This document shows, in pieces, positions 33,348-42,174 of a stretch of 49,416 nucleotides of DNA. The stretch lies in the NCBI RefSeq assembly GCF_040096015.1, contig NZ_JBBMFO010000012.1, forward strand, positions 1 through 49,416. Reading direction: 5' to 3'. The notes under the pieces were generated by a model, which had not been told where the DNA came from, made no database searches, and saw nothing but the letters and a program-made list of their open reading frames with translations. Position numbers and translations under genes: made by a program. This DNA comes from Peptoniphilus_A hominis (GTDB lineage: Bacteria; Bacillota; Clostridia; Tissierellales; Peptoniphilaceae). How positions within the stretch are numbered: the stretch's first letter is position 1; each line of letters starts with the position of its first letter.

Positions 33348-34237
33348 GACTGAACCTTCTTTCTCATAAAAATCATAAGAAGTGATAATATTGCCGTTAT
33401 TATTACTATAATAAGTGACACTGCACTTGCCTTGCCCATGTTAAACTCTTCAAAGGCCATTTGGTAAAACAAGTAGAGTAGTGTCCTTGTTGAGCCTGCA
33501 GGCCCCCCTCTTGTGAGAACTGAAAACTGGTCATAGGCTTGAATGGATGTTATTAAATTCATAATTAGTAGGAAGTAAGTTGTCCCCTTTGTCATGGGAA
33601 AGTAAATATATTTTATTTTTTCAAAAATATTTATGCCTTCAAGCTCTCCCACTTCAAATAAACTTTTTGGGATCTTGCTCATGGCATCGGTGTAAAATAA
33701 CATTGCCCAGCCAGAATTTTTCCAAATAGTTACCATTATTACCGCTAGCATGGCTGTGTTTTCCTTGGACAACCAATCAGGTCCATTTATGCCAAAGATG
33801 GCAAGACACCTATTTATGAGGCCGACATCGCCTCTAAGCATCCAAGACCAGACAATTGACATGGCAACCATGGGAGTGACCCAGGGCGAAAACAAAAAGC
33901 CCTGATAAATTAACTTTCCCCTAAAGTTTCCCTGCAAGAAGAGGGCAAATACAAAGCCAAAAAATAGGACAGGCACTACTGTGCCAAGACCAAAGACAAG
34001 AGTGTTCTTTAAAGCCTGGCAAAAAAATTCATCTTGCAAGATGTACTTGTAATTTTCCACTCCAACTAAATCGAAGTTGGGGCTTACATAATTCCAGTTG
34101 GTAAAGGAAATGAGAAGTGATGCAAGCATTGGCAGAAACCAAAAAATTATAAGTGGAGCCAAGGGAAGGAAAAAATAAATAAAAAATTCTTTAGGTCCAA
34201 GCCTTCTCTCATAGGATTTTCTTGCCCTAGTCTTCAT
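33344..34237 (-). CDS. ugpA: ABC transporter permease, UgpA type
   Basis: The second permease of the importer, about 297 residues with six hydrophobic helices. The EAA loop is EVGELEGINIFEKIKYIYFP. FLLPLAPLIIFWFLPMLASLLISFTNWN is the usual first helix region, and TRGGPAGSTRTLLYLFYQMAFEEF is a strong UgpA/MalF match. I chose ATG 34237, with AGGTGA five bases upstream; it overlaps the end of ugpC. Confidence 0.9.
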   Translation of the reverse strand: MKTRARKSYERRLGPKEFFIYFFLPLAPLIIFWFLPMLASLLISFTNWNYVSPNFDLVGVENYKYILQDEFFCQALKNTLVFGLGTVVPVLFFGFVFALFLQGNFRGKLIYQGFLFSPWVTPMVAMSIVWSWMLRGDVGLINRCLAIFGINGPDWLSKENTAMLAVIMVTIWKNSGWAMLFYTDAMSKIPKSLFEVGELEGINIFEKIKYIYFPMTKGTTYFLLIMNLITSIQAYDQFSVLTRGGPAGSTRTLLYLFYQMAFEEFNMGKASAVSLIIVIITAILSLLMIFMRKKVQS

Positions 34238-35303
34238 AGCTTTCACCTATAAAAATCCTATCTCCAGAATCCCTGTCAAAGAAATAAGTTTTTTCTCTTG
34301 GGATTTTTACAAAGAGTTCACCCTTGTCCCTTGGATTTTTTTCAAGATCACACTTTAAAATTATTTTATTTCCAAATAATTTGCCAGAGATATTGTAGTC
34401 AGACCCCAAAAGTTCTATTAAATTGACGCTAAAGGGCAAACCTTCACTATTTGAAAGCTCCAGAGCTTCAGGTCTTATGCCAAGAGTAAGAGGTCTATCT
34501 TCCAAACTTATTCCACTTAAAATTTTATTGCCTTTATCATCATAGAAGGCGCCGGATTTCACTTCTCCATTGATAAAATTCATTGCAGGAGAACCTAAAA
34601 ATCCTGCCACAAAGGCATTAATTGGATTGGTGTAAAGTTCCCTTGGACTGCCAATTTGTTGAATGATTCCATCATTTAAGCAGACAATCCTCGTTGCCAT
34701 GGTCATTGCCTCAGTTTGGTCGTGAGTTACATAGATAACTGTGGAGCCCAACTTGTTTTTTAAATTTACAATTTCCTCTCTCATTTCAACTCTTAATTTT
34801 GCATCTAAGTTTGACAGAGGTTCATCCATTAAGAAAATGTCAGATTCCTTAACTATGGCTCTTCCCAAAGCAACTCTTTGCCTTTGACCGCCAGAGAGAT
34901 CCTTGGGCTTTCTATTTAAATAATTTGTAAGACTTAAAATTTCAGCAGTGCTTCTAACCTTTTCGTCAATTATTTTCTTGTCCAGTTTTCTAATCTTCAA
35001 TCCAAATCCTATGTTGTCGTAGACAGACAAATGAGGATAAAGTGCATAGGATTGAAAGACCATGGCAATGTTTCTGTCCTTTGGAGCAAGGTCGTTAGAT
35101 AATTTGCCGTCGATGTAAAGTTCTCCACTAGTAATGTCTTCAAGACCTGCAATCATTCTAAGGCTTGTTGACTTGCCGCAGCCAGAAGGACCAACAAAGA
35201 CGATAAATTCATTCTCCTTTATGTCAATGGAAAAATCCTTTACAGAATAATCCTCATTCTCCTCATACTTTTTACAAATATTTTTTAAGCTAATTTTGGA
35301 CAA
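34227..35303 (-). CDS. ugpC: ABC transporter ATPase, UgpC/MsmK type
   Basis: The energy-coupling subunit, about 358 residues. Walker A GPSGCGKST (38-46), Q-loop VFQSYALYPH, signature LSGGQRQRVALGRA, Walker B IFLMDEPLSNLD and the H-loop in VTHDQTEA are complete. The C-terminal 120 residues form the TOBE/OB regulatory domain, with LGIRPEALEL. The start is TTG 35303 behind an unusually strong AAAGGAGGAGGG. It leads the operon ugpC-A-E-B-PHP-HAD. Confidence 0.93.
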   Translation of the reverse strand: MSKISLKNICKKYEENEDYSVKDFSIDIKENEFIVFVGPSGCGKSTSLRMIAGLEDITSGELYIDGKLSNDLAPKDRNIAMVFQSYALYPHLSVYDNIGFGLKIRKLDKKIIDEKVRSTAEILSLTNYLNRKPKDLSGGQRQRVALGRAIVKESDIFLMDEPLSNLDAKLRVEMREEIVNLKNKLGSTVIYVTHDQTEAMTMATRIVCLNDGIIQQIGSPRELYTNPINAFVAGFLGSPAMNFINGEVKSGAFYDDKGNKILSGISLEDRPLTLGIRPEALELSNSEGLPFSVNLIELLGSDYNISGKLFGNKIILKCDLEKNPRDKGELFVKIPREKTYFFDRDSGDRIFIGESYED

Positions 35304-35354
35304 TTGCCCTCCTCCTTTCACCTCAACTATTCTACTTATTAATTAAATAGAAAA

Positions 35355-35382
35355 AATATATAAAAGGTAAAGAATTTGTAAA
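35355..35382 (-). promoter_or_regulatory. Promoter of the Ugp-type operon
   Basis: On the minus strand TTTACA (35382-35377), 16 nt, TATATT (35360-35355). No operator is evident. The sequence up to 35482 is AT-rich with no gene. Confidence 0.65.
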
Positions 35383-35482
35383 GTGGAAAAATTTTATTCT
35401 TATTTTTTACGGAAAATAAAATTCATTAAAATTTTAAAAATAAAAAAACTCAATAGCTTTATAAAAATTTTTATAAAAAAAA

Positions 35483-35500
35483 CCCCGATATAAATCAGGG
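35483..35500 (-). terminator. Terminator of the bioYDA operon
   Basis: On the minus strand CCCTGA and TCGGGG pair (one T-G) around six bases, then a T-run of eight or more. Confidence 0.88.
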
Positions 35501-35514
35501 ATCATCAAAGTAAT

Positions 35515-36717
35515 TTATTTATTTTCAAACCATTCTTTCATAGTTCTCATAACTTTTCTAAGTTCATCTTCCTTTATGACATAGGGAACCATGCTGTAAA
35601 TATATTTTAGAAATGGTCTTGCAAAAACTCCTCTTTCGTAGGCAAATTCTTGGAAACCTTCTATGTCTTTTCCATCTTTTAATTCAATACATACACATCC
35701 ACCCATGACACGCACTTCTTCTATCTTTGGATGAGAAAATTTTTCCATCTCTTCTTTTTCAATTTCTTCAATTCTCTTAATTTTGTCCATGAAATTTTCT
35801 TTTTCAAAAATTTCTATTGCCCGAAGAGAAACTGCACAGGCAAGCGGATTTCCCATAAAAGTTGGACCATGCATTAGGGCGTGAGTAGGCTCATCATCAT
35901 AAAAGGCGTCAAAAACTTTTTTATTGGCAACAGTTGCTGCGTGACCAATATAGCCACCAGTTAATGCCTTGCCAAGGCAAATTATATCCGGCAAAACTAA
36001 ATCTGCAACAAATCTATTACCCGTTCTTCCAAATCCAGTTGCAACTTCATCAAAAATCAAAAGCACCTTATATTCATCGCAAAGTTCTCTTGCCCTCTCA
36101 AGAAAAGAAATGTCATACATTCTCATGCCGCCTGCACCTTGAAGAAGTGGTTCAACTATAAAAGAATTTAATTTGTCGCCATATTCTTTAAAGGCTTTTT
36201 CTAGGGCAGGAATTTCTGTTGGAATGTGAACAACATACTTGCTCTTGCCATAAGCTTCAAGGACAAAGTGATAATCTTCGTCATCTCCAACTTCCATAGT
36301 CTTAAAAGTGTCGCCATGATAAGCATGATTAAGAGCAAGAACCATCTTTCTATCTTCTTCACCCTTATTCATGTAAAATTGAAGTGCCATCTTTAGGGCA
36401 ACTTCTACTGCAACTGAACCTGAATCAGAGAAGAAGGGATAGTCTAAGTCTCCTGGCAAAAATTCCTTTAATTTATTTGAAAGTTTTTCCACTGGCTCGT
36501 GAGTCAAACCACCAAGCATTACATGAGAAAATTTATTCACTTGATTTATAATTGCTTCATTTAACTTTTCATTTTTATAGCCATAAATATTGCTCCACCA
36601 AGAAGATACAGAGTCAATCATCTTATTATCTTCTGTGTAGAGATATACTCCTTTGGCATCAATTACCTTGTAGGGTGGCTTCATGGTTTTCATTTGTTCA
36701 TAAGGATACCAAATCAT
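35515..36717 (-). CDS. bioA: Adenosylmethionine-8-amino-7-oxononanoate aminotransferase BioA
   Basis: A fold-type I PLP enzyme that turns KAPA into DAPA, the third-last step of biotin synthesis. Motifs: MIWYPYEQMK at the start, VSSWWSNIYGY, DSGSVAVEVALKMA (phosphate loop), ALNHAYHGDTF, LIFDEVATGFGRTG (PLP aspartate), and the lysine in CLGKALTGGYIGHA. 400 residues, slightly short for BioA. It ends the operon, eight bases after bioD. Confidence 0.93.
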   Translation of the reverse strand: MIWYPYEQMKTMKPPYKVIDAKGVYLYTEDNKMIDSVSSWWSNIYGYKNEKLNEAIINQVNKFSHVMLGGLTHEPVEKLSNKLKEFLPGDLDYPFFSDSGSVAVEVALKMALQFYMNKGEEDRKMVLALNHAYHGDTFKTMEVGDDEDYHFVLEAYGKSKYVVHIPTEIPALEKAFKEYGDKLNSFIVEPLLQGAGGMRMYDISFLERARELCDEYKVLLIFDEVATGFGRTGNRFVADLVLPDIICLGKALTGGYIGHAATVANKKVFDAFYDDEPTHALMHGPTFMGNPLACAVSLRAIEIFEKENFMDKIKRIEEIEKEEMEKFSHPKIEEVRVMGGCVCIELKDGKDIEGFQEFAYERGVFARPFLKYIYSMVPYVIKEDELRKVMRTMKEWFENK

Positions 36718-36725
36718 AATAACTC

Positions 36726-37409
36726 CTATTCATAAATTTCTTTTAAAACTTCTACATCAATATCAAGGTCTTTATCGCCCTTTTTGACACAAGCAAGGAC
36801 TTTAAGACCACTCATGATTCCACACATCTTAATGTTATCTTCTTGCATAACATCGCCAGGAATGTAATTGTTAAAAATTATTCCCTTGACCTTGATGCCC
36901 TTTTCCTTCATATAAAAAGCAGTTAAGACTACACTGTTTATTGTTCCAAGACCTGCATCAGCTACAATTATTGATGAAAGACCACATTTTTTTATAAAGT
37001 CTTCTAAGAAAATTTTTTCTTCATCATATCTTAGAGGACACAAAATTCCACCAGATCCTTCTAAAGTTATGAAGTCACATTTTTCCTTTAATTCATCAAA
37101 TTTTTCTATTACAAAATCTAAATCAATAGGACCGCCTTCTATTCTTGCTGCCAAGTGTGGAGAATAGGCATTTTCATAAACATAGTGGCACATTTCATCA
37201 AGTGGCTCATCTATATTTGCAAAATCTTTTACAAATTTTGCATCTCCTGGAATTAATTTTCCATTTTTATCTCTTACATTTCCACTCATGGCAGCCTTGT
37301 AGTAATAAGATTTAGCTCCGGCTTCAGCTAATTTTTTTACTAATAGACCTGCAACATAGGTCTTTCCAATTTCAGTTCCTGTTCCTGTTACAAAAATATT
37401 TTTACTCAT
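36726..37409 (-). CDS. bioD: Dethiobiotin synthetase BioD
   Basis: BioD closes the ureido ring of DAPA with CO2 and ATP. P-loop FVTGTGTEIGKT (about 6-17), the KAAMSG motif that binds the carbamate/phosphate, ENAYSPHLAAR (substrate contact) and LEGSGGILCPL are present. 227 residues, normal. It starts ten bases after bioY. Confidence 0.94.
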   Translation of the reverse strand: MSKNIFVTGTGTEIGKTYVAGLLVKKLAEAGAKSYYYKAAMSGNVRDKNGKLIPGDAKFVKDFANIDEPLDEMCHYVYENAYSPHLAARIEGGPIDLDFVIEKFDELKEKCDFITLEGSGGILCPLRYDEEKIFLEDFIKKCGLSSIIVADAGLGTINSVVLTAFYMKEKGIKVKGIIFNNYIPGDVMQEDNIKMCGIMSGLKVLACVKKGDKDLDIDVEVLKEIYE

Positions 37410-37419
37410 TTTTTTCTCC

Positions 37420-37974
37420 TTAGTTATAGCTCTTATTTACAATTGGGATTAATCTCTTGCCGAGAAAAGCTCCCACAAAACACAAAAATATATCTCCTGG
37501 CACTGCAAGTAGGAAGCAGTAAATTATAATGGCCTTTACTCCAATTGGAGATGCCAAATAAAAATTGCTGATAAAGTAATAGTAAACCATGCCAAATATG
37601 TAGACTATAGCTAGTCCCACGAAGTTTGCTGTAAGAAGTCTTTTCATGTCTGGTCTTTTTTCTTTATTTGCAATTTTTCCTGTAGCGTAGGCACCCACTG
37701 CAAAGCCAAGTATGTATCCAAAAGTAGGCTTAAAGATATATCCAAATCCTCCACCCTCTGTGAAAACTGGAAGTCCTATTAGACCCAAAATTATGTAAAC
37801 AAGAACACAAATTGTACCAAGCTCTGGACCTAAAAGTAAACCTGCAAGCATTGTAAATAAAAGTTGCAAGGTAAAGGGTAAAACCGGTATTGGAATTCTT
37901 ATAAAAGTACCCACAATAATCAATGCCACAAATAGAGAACATAATACTAATTCTCTCGCTTTTAAATTTTTCAA
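37420..37974 (-). CDS. bioY: Biotin transporter substrate-binding subunit BioY
   Basis: The S-component of the ECF-type biotin importer. 184 residues with six hydrophobic helices; IRIPIPVLPFTLQLLFTMLAGLLLGPE is a hallmark, and IGLPVFTEGGGFGYIFKPTFGYILGF is the conserved biotin-binding region. I chose TTG 37974, five bases after GGAGG; the reading from 37986 would place the ribosome site inside the gene. It leads bioY-bioD-bioA under BirA-like boxes. Confidence 0.94.
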   Translation of the reverse strand: MKNLKARELVLCSLFVALIIVGTFIRIPIPVLPFTLQLLFTMLAGLLLGPELGTICVLVYIILGLIGLPVFTEGGGFGYIFKPTFGYILGFAVGAYATGKIANKEKRPDMKRLLTANFVGLAIVYIFGMVYYYFISNFYLASPIGVKAIIIYCFLLAVPGDIFLCFVGAFLGKRLIPIVNKSYN

Positions 37975-37996
37975 ATCTTCCTCCAAATTTTAAAAA

Positions 37997-38071
37997 TTGT
38001 AAACAATTACTTTAAATAAAGTTAACACTCGCAATAATTTTTGTCAACTTTTTTATTTTCTTAGTTAACTT
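37997..38071 (-). promoter_or_regulatory. bioY promoter with two BirA-like operators
   Basis: Box 1 is TTGTAAAC-N16-GTTAACAC (37997-38028). Box 2 is TTGTCAAC-N15-GTTAACTT (38041-38071). Both match the known Gram-positive BirA half-sites. The promoter on the minus strand has a perfect TTGACA (38047-38042) in box 2, 17 nt, and TAACTT (38024-38019) with TG upstream in box 1. BirA at either box should block polymerase. Confidence 0.85.
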
Positions 38072-38086
38072 TTCTGTTAAAAAAAA

Positions 38087-38108
38087 GTTCACTAAGAATC
38101 TAGTGAAC
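38087..38108 (-). terminator. Terminator after the ABC exporter operon
   Basis: GTTCACTA and TAGTGAAC form a perfect 8-bp stem around six bases, followed on the minus strand by eight T. Confidence 0.95.
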
Positions 38109-38133
38109 CCTAATTTTTTAATTTGATTAAATT

Positions 38134-38898
38134 TTAATTTACAGAAGTTCTATTTTTGTGCATGTAGTAGACTGCAAAGAATAAGGCTATTGTTTCTAAA
38201 AGCATTGGGATTAGTACTCCTATTCCCATCCCCCTCATAAATACATCTCCATTGTTTTGAAGGAGTTCAATATTTGTAAACAAGTCAAATTTATCTAAGA
38301 TGAAGATAATAGCTCCTTCTATTAGACCTAGTACTATATATACAAGGACTGGTCCACCTAATCCAAATCTTCTAAGTTGCTTGCCACCACCAAGAGTCAC
38401 TGCAAAGATTATGCTAATGATGTTGTTAAATAAAAATAGCAAGCACCAAGCAATAAGCACTAATATGTTTCTTATTCCAACTTCATTAATTTCCTCACTT
38501 ATGTCTGCCCAAGTTGCATCTATTACTCCTCCATCAACAGAAGGTACAGCCATAAATAGGAAAACAATTAATCCTACATAAAGTGAATAGATTATAAACA
38601 TTATAAGATAATATAAAAATCTAGAAAAAGTTTTTGCTGATGGACTTATTGGTGTTGATTCATAAAATAGGGCGCTATCACCAAAAAACATATTGTAATC
38701 GCCAACAATTACTGTTATTGCTGCTGCCATGTAGCCAAATATTAGCGCCATCATGCCTAGGACAATTGCACTATCACCAATTGAATTATTAACATTTGAA
38801 AATAATAATCCAAAAATAATTAGGACCACTGGCAAAACTGGAATAAACCAATTACTTCTAAAATGATTTTTTATTTGATGTCCAAGTAATTTTCCCAT
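38134..38898 (-). CDS. ABC transporter permease (ABC-2 like)
   Basis: 254 residues with six hydrophobic helices (about 18-32, 43-65, 92-116, 146-168, 184-203, 224-246). No sequence motif identifies a substrate. It begins at the base where the ATPase gene ends, and the two form an exporter of the YtrB/YtrC type controlled by a GntR regulator. In Bacillus relatives respond to wall-active agents; a similar role here is inference. Confidence 0.8.
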   Translation of the reverse strand: MGKLLGHQIKNHFRSNWFIPVLPVVLIIFGLLFSNVNNSIGDSAIVLGMMALIFGYMAAAITVIVGDYNMFFGDSALFYESTPISPSAKTFSRFLYYLIMFIIYSLYVGLIVFLFMAVPSVDGGVIDATWADISEEINEVGIRNILVLIAWCLLFLFNNIISIIFAVTLGGGKQLRRFGLGGPVLVYIVLGLIEGAIIFILDKFDLFTNIELLQNNGDVFMRGMGIGVLIPMLLETIALFFAVYYMHKNRTSVN

Positions 38899-39584
38899 TA
38901 AAATACCTCCGTAAAGTAGTCTTCTATGCTCATGTTTTCTTCACTTCTTATCTCATCAACAGTTTTATTCATCATAATCTTTCCATCTGACAGGAATAAA
39001 ACTCTGTCTAAAAGTGGCTCAATTTGATTTATAAGATGAGTTGAAACTATGATGAGATTGTCCTCTTCAAAATTATTTAAAATAGTTTCAATTATTGCCT
39101 TTCTAGCAGAAGGATCCACGCCAGAAATTGGCTCGTCAAGTAAAAATATTTCAGCTTTTCTTGAAAGGCTTAAAGCAATTTGCATTTTTTCTCTCATGCC
39201 CTTACTCATTTCCTTTACCTTTGCCTTTTGTGGTAAGTTAAATTCATTAAATATTTTATAAAATTTGTCCTCATCGAAGTCTTTAAAAAATAGTTTGTAA
39301 GTCTTAACAACTTCTTTAACAGAAAGTTTTTCACTCATAGAAAACTTATCAGGTTGATAAGATAAAATTTCTGCTGTTTTGTAAGTAATATTTTCTCCAT
39401 CTATTAGGACATTTCCCTTGTAAGTCATTTCTAAACCTGCAAGGATTCTTAAAAGTGTTGACTTTCCTGCTCCGTTGGGTCCAACTAGTCCAACGATTTG
39501 TCCCTTTTCAAGTTCTAAATTTAAGTCATCAAGAACTTTATTTTTGTATCCCATAGATAAATTTTTTATTTCTAATTTGCTCAT
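38898..39584 (-). CDS. ABC transporter ATPase, YtrB-like
   Basis: 228 residues with Walker A GPNGAGKST (about 35-43), Q-loop in LSYQPDKF, Walker B IFLLDEPISGVDP, and STHLINQ as H-loop. The signature motif is degenerate (MSKGMREKMQIALSLS in place of LSGGQ), as is common in this exporter family. ATG 39584 has TGGAGGGA upstream and overlaps the stop of the GntR gene. Confidence 0.92.
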   Translation of the reverse strand: MSKLEIKNLSMGYKNKVLDDLNLELEKGQIVGLVGPNGAGKSTLLRILAGLEMTYKGNVLIDGENITYKTAEILSYQPDKFSMSEKLSVKEVVKTYKLFFKDFDEDKFYKIFNEFNLPQKAKVKEMSKGMREKMQIALSLSRKAEIFLLDEPISGVDPSARKAIIETILNNFEEDNLIIVSTHLINQIEPLLDRVLFLSDGKIMMNKTVDEIRSEENMSIEDYFTEVF

Positions 39585-39940
39585 ACTTCCCTCCAATATT
39601 CATCTAAAAGTTTAAGTGATTTTTCCTTTGTGAGCTTAAGTTCATCTGCTACACTGATTAAATCGTCGCAGGACCTATAAAAAGCTCCTTTAGCAATCTC
39701 ATCGATTAAATCTGTATCATCAGTGATAAATCTTCCACTAGTCCTATTTGATTTGGCAAGGCCTTCTCTCTCCAGCTCTTGTAGTGCCCTTTGCACAGTG
39801 TTGGGATTTACCCCATAGATAGTGGCAAGATTCCTAACAGTGTCCATCTTCTCTCCACTTTTCCACTGGCCACTAGAAATTTTTAGCTTGAAATCTTCAA
39901 GAAGCTGTAGATAAATGGGTCTGTTATTATCAAATTCCAT
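39581..39940 (-). CDS. GntR family regulator, YtrA subfamily
   Basis: 119 residues: an N-terminal winged helix (RPIYLQLLEDFKLKIS then GEKMDTVRNLATIYGVNPNTVQRALQELEREGLAKS; HTH about 34-53) and a short helical dimerisation tail. This two-part size is the YtrA type. It leads an operon with an ABC exporter, the usual arrangement for self-regulated transport. AAGGAGG precedes ATG. The inverted repeat at 39991-40020 is its probable operator. Confidence 0.92.
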   Translation of the reverse strand: MEFDNNRPIYLQLLEDFKLKISSGQWKSGEKMDTVRNLATIYGVNPNTVQRALQELEREGLAKSNRTSGRFITDDTDLIDEIAKGAFYRSCDDLISVADELKLTKEKSLKLLDEYWREV

Positions 39941-39990
39941 AGAAACCTCCTTCTTATGTAGCTATAATTTTATTTTAAAATAAATTCTGT

Positions 39991-40027
39991 ATTGTTGTAT
40001 CAACTCCTTAATACAACAATTATTATA
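39991..40027 (-). promoter_or_regulatory. Promoter -10 and inverted-repeat operator of the GntR/ABC operon
   Basis: TATAAT (40027-40022) on the minus strand is a perfect -10; the -35 upstream is weak. Directly downstream ATTGTTGTAT (39991-40000) and ATACAACAAT (40011-40020) form an inverted repeat with 10-base arms and 10-base spacing, covering the expected start of transcription. Confidence 0.7.
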
Positions 40028-40110
40028 TACAACTTTCAAAAAAATGCAAGAGAAAATAAAAATTTTTGAAAAATTTTTACGACAAAAAAATTAAAGATGG
40101 CAAAGAAAAA

Positions 40111-40137
40111 ATCCTAAAGCCTTAATAGCTCTAGGAT
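40111..40137 (-). terminator. Terminator of the V-type ATPase operon
   Basis: ATCCTAGAGC and GCTTTAGGAT pair on the minus strand with one G-U, around a seven-base loop, then six T. Confidence 0.85.
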
Positions 40138-40148
40138 CTTATTCTTCT

Positions 40149-40793
40149 TTATTTATTTTCTTTAACTTCTTTATTTTTTCTATTCTTTTTATTTTTTACT
40201 TTTTTAAGTCTAAAGAAGTCTTCTCTTTCTTTTTCTGCCAATATATCTTCAATTTCCCTAATAATGTGCTTGTACTTGGGAATTTGAATTTTATCTAAGG
40301 CATTTGCTCTTTTGGCAGTCTTTTTTATTTCGTTGGCAAGTCTAAAGACAGATGTCTCAATCTCTGCAAGTTCATAAATGACTGGAAGGATTTCAGAAAT
40401 ATTTATCTTTGCCCTGTCAAAGGCTGCATTAGACTTATGAAGTGAATAGTCTGCCTTCACTTCTGCCTTGTTGTATTTAATTTTAGGCAGTTCAAGCCCC
40501 ATTACTGAACGAGAAATTATTTCGTATTCTTTTTCATTAGGAGCTGCCTCTCCCATTTCCTTTAAGGAAAGGGCGCCCATAGAAATTGTGGCTTCAACCA
40601 GTTCTCCATAGGATGCTGCAAATTTTTCTTCTATCTCAGCTTGAAGCTTCTTGGCATTTTTATTTAAGTCCATCATTTCCTTAATGAGGACTGTCCTCTT
40701 CTTGTCAAGGAGGTCATAACCCTTTTCTGCAAGTAGGAGGGCATTTTTTGATGCTATTAAATTTGCCTTAGTAGGTGTGACCTTAATTGCCAT
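40149..40793 (-). CDS. ntpD: V-type ATPase subunit D
   Basis: Central rotor stalk. The N-terminal block AIKVTPTKANLIASKNALLLAEKGYDLLDKKRTVLI and a C-terminal helix up to about residue 190 form the long antiparallel coiled coil that enters the A3B3 head. The last 20 residues are lysine/asparagine-rich. ATG 40793 gives the canonical MAIKVTPT start; it overlaps the end of ntpB by 11 bases and uses that gene's GGTGAT as ribosome site. Confidence 0.94.
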   Translation of the reverse strand: MAIKVTPTKANLIASKNALLLAEKGYDLLDKKRTVLIKEMMDLNKNAKKLQAEIEEKFAASYGELVEATISMGALSLKEMGEAAPNEKEYEIISRSVMGLELPKIKYNKAEVKADYSLHKSNAAFDRAKINISEILPVIYELAEIETSVFRLANEIKKTAKRANALDKIQIPKYKHIIREIEDILAEKEREDFFRLKKVKNKKNRKNKEVKENK

Positions 40794-42174
40794 TCTTATC
40801 ACCTAAATATTTTTCTTTTAACTTAGGATCAATTCTATCAATCATTTCAGGAGGAAGTATCTTTAATAATTCCCAACCTAAATTTAGGGTGTCTTCTATA
40901 TCTCTATTTTCATTTTGGTCTTGAGTCAAAAATCTCTTTTCAAATTCTTCGCCAAACTTTAAAACTAATTTTTCATCATCAGAAATATCATCTTCGCCAA
41001 TAATTTGTGCAAGGGCTCTAGTTTCTTGTACCTTTGAATAGGATGCAAAAAGTTGAGAGGATAGGTCTGGGTGATCTTCTCTTGTGTAGCCTTCTCCAAT
41101 GCCGTCCTTCATAAGTCTTGAAAGAGATGGAAGTACATCTATTGGTGGATAAACTCCCTTGGAGAATAAATCACGACTTACTACAATTTGACCTTCTGTA
41201 ATATAACCAGTTAAGTCAGGGATTGGGTGAGTGATGTCGTCATTAGGCATAGTTAAAATTGGAATAAGAGTTACAGAACCAGAGCTGTCCTTAATCATAC
41301 CTGCCCTTTCATAAAGAGCTGCTAGGTCTGAATAAAGGTGTCCTGGATAGCCCTTTCTTGATGGTACTTCTTCTCTTGATGATGAAACTTCTCTTAGGGC
41401 TTCAGCATAGGAAGTGATGTCTGTCATTATTACAAGAACTTGCATATTTTTTTCAAAGGCTAAATACTCTGCAGCTGTTAGGGCACACTTTGGTGCAATA
41501 AGTCTTTCCATAATTGGGTCGTCGGCATAGTTTATATACATTACTACCTTGTCAATTACGCCAGAGTTTTTAAAGCTTTCTCTAAAGAAGTCAGCTTCGT
41601 CATGCTTTACACCTATGGCAGCAAAGACTATGGCAAAGTTATTTTCTCCGCCTTCGTCGGCAATTTTTGCCTGCCTTACAATTTGTGCAGCAACTTCATT
41701 GTGGGGAAGACCTGAACCTGAAAAGATTGGAAGTTTTTGTCCTCTAATTAATGTCATAAGTCCATCAATGGAAGATATACCTGTTTGAATAAAGTTTCTT
41801 GGGTATTCTCTTGCTGATGGGTTAATTGGTCTACCGTTGATGTTATAAACATCCTTGGAGTAGATGGCACCGCCCTTGTCTATAGGCTTAGCTGTTCCGT
41901 TAAATACTCTTCCCAAAATTTCTCCTGAAAGGGGAATTTCAAAGGGATGGGCAGAAAATTCTACCTTAGTATTTTTTGTGGAAACGCCTAAGTTATTGCC
42001 AAAGACTTGGACAATTGCCTTGTCGTCATCAATTTTTATAACCTGACCAATTTCTGATCTCTTGCCGTCCTTTGATATAATCTTTACAACTTCACCGTAA
42101 CTAACTCTGTGAAGATTTGAAAGTTCTAGTAGCGATCCTTCAATTCTATCAAGTGTTAAATATTCTTTTTTCAT
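40783..42174 (-). CDS. ntpB: V-type ATPase subunit B
   Basis: Non-catalytic nucleotide-site subunit of the head. 463 residues. FNGTAKPIDKGG, FIQTGISSIDGLMTLIRGQKLPIFSGSGLPHNEVAAQI (no functional P-loop; GSGLPH in its place), and VSSSREEVPSRKGYPGHLYSDLAALYERAG are diagnostic. The start overlaps the ntpA stop as ATGA, with GGTGATG upstream. Confidence 0.97.
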   Translation of the reverse strand: MKKEYLTLDRIEGSLLELSNLHRVSYGEVVKIISKDGKRSEIGQVIKIDDDKAIVQVFGNNLGVSTKNTKVEFSAHPFEIPLSGEILGRVFNGTAKPIDKGGAIYSKDVYNINGRPINPSAREYPRNFIQTGISSIDGLMTLIRGQKLPIFSGSGLPHNEVAAQIVRQAKIADEGGENNFAIVFAAIGVKHDEADFFRESFKNSGVIDKVVMYINYADDPIMERLIAPKCALTAAEYLAFEKNMQVLVIMTDITSYAEALREVSSSREEVPSRKGYPGHLYSDLAALYERAGMIKDSSGSVTLIPILTMPNDDITHPIPDLTGYITEGQIVVSRDLFSKGVYPPIDVLPSLSRLMKDGIGEGYTREDHPDLSSQLFASYSKVQETRALAQIIGEDDISDDEKLVLKFGEEFEKRFLTQDQNENRDIEDTLNLGWELLKILPPEMIDRIDPKLKEKYLGDKNGN

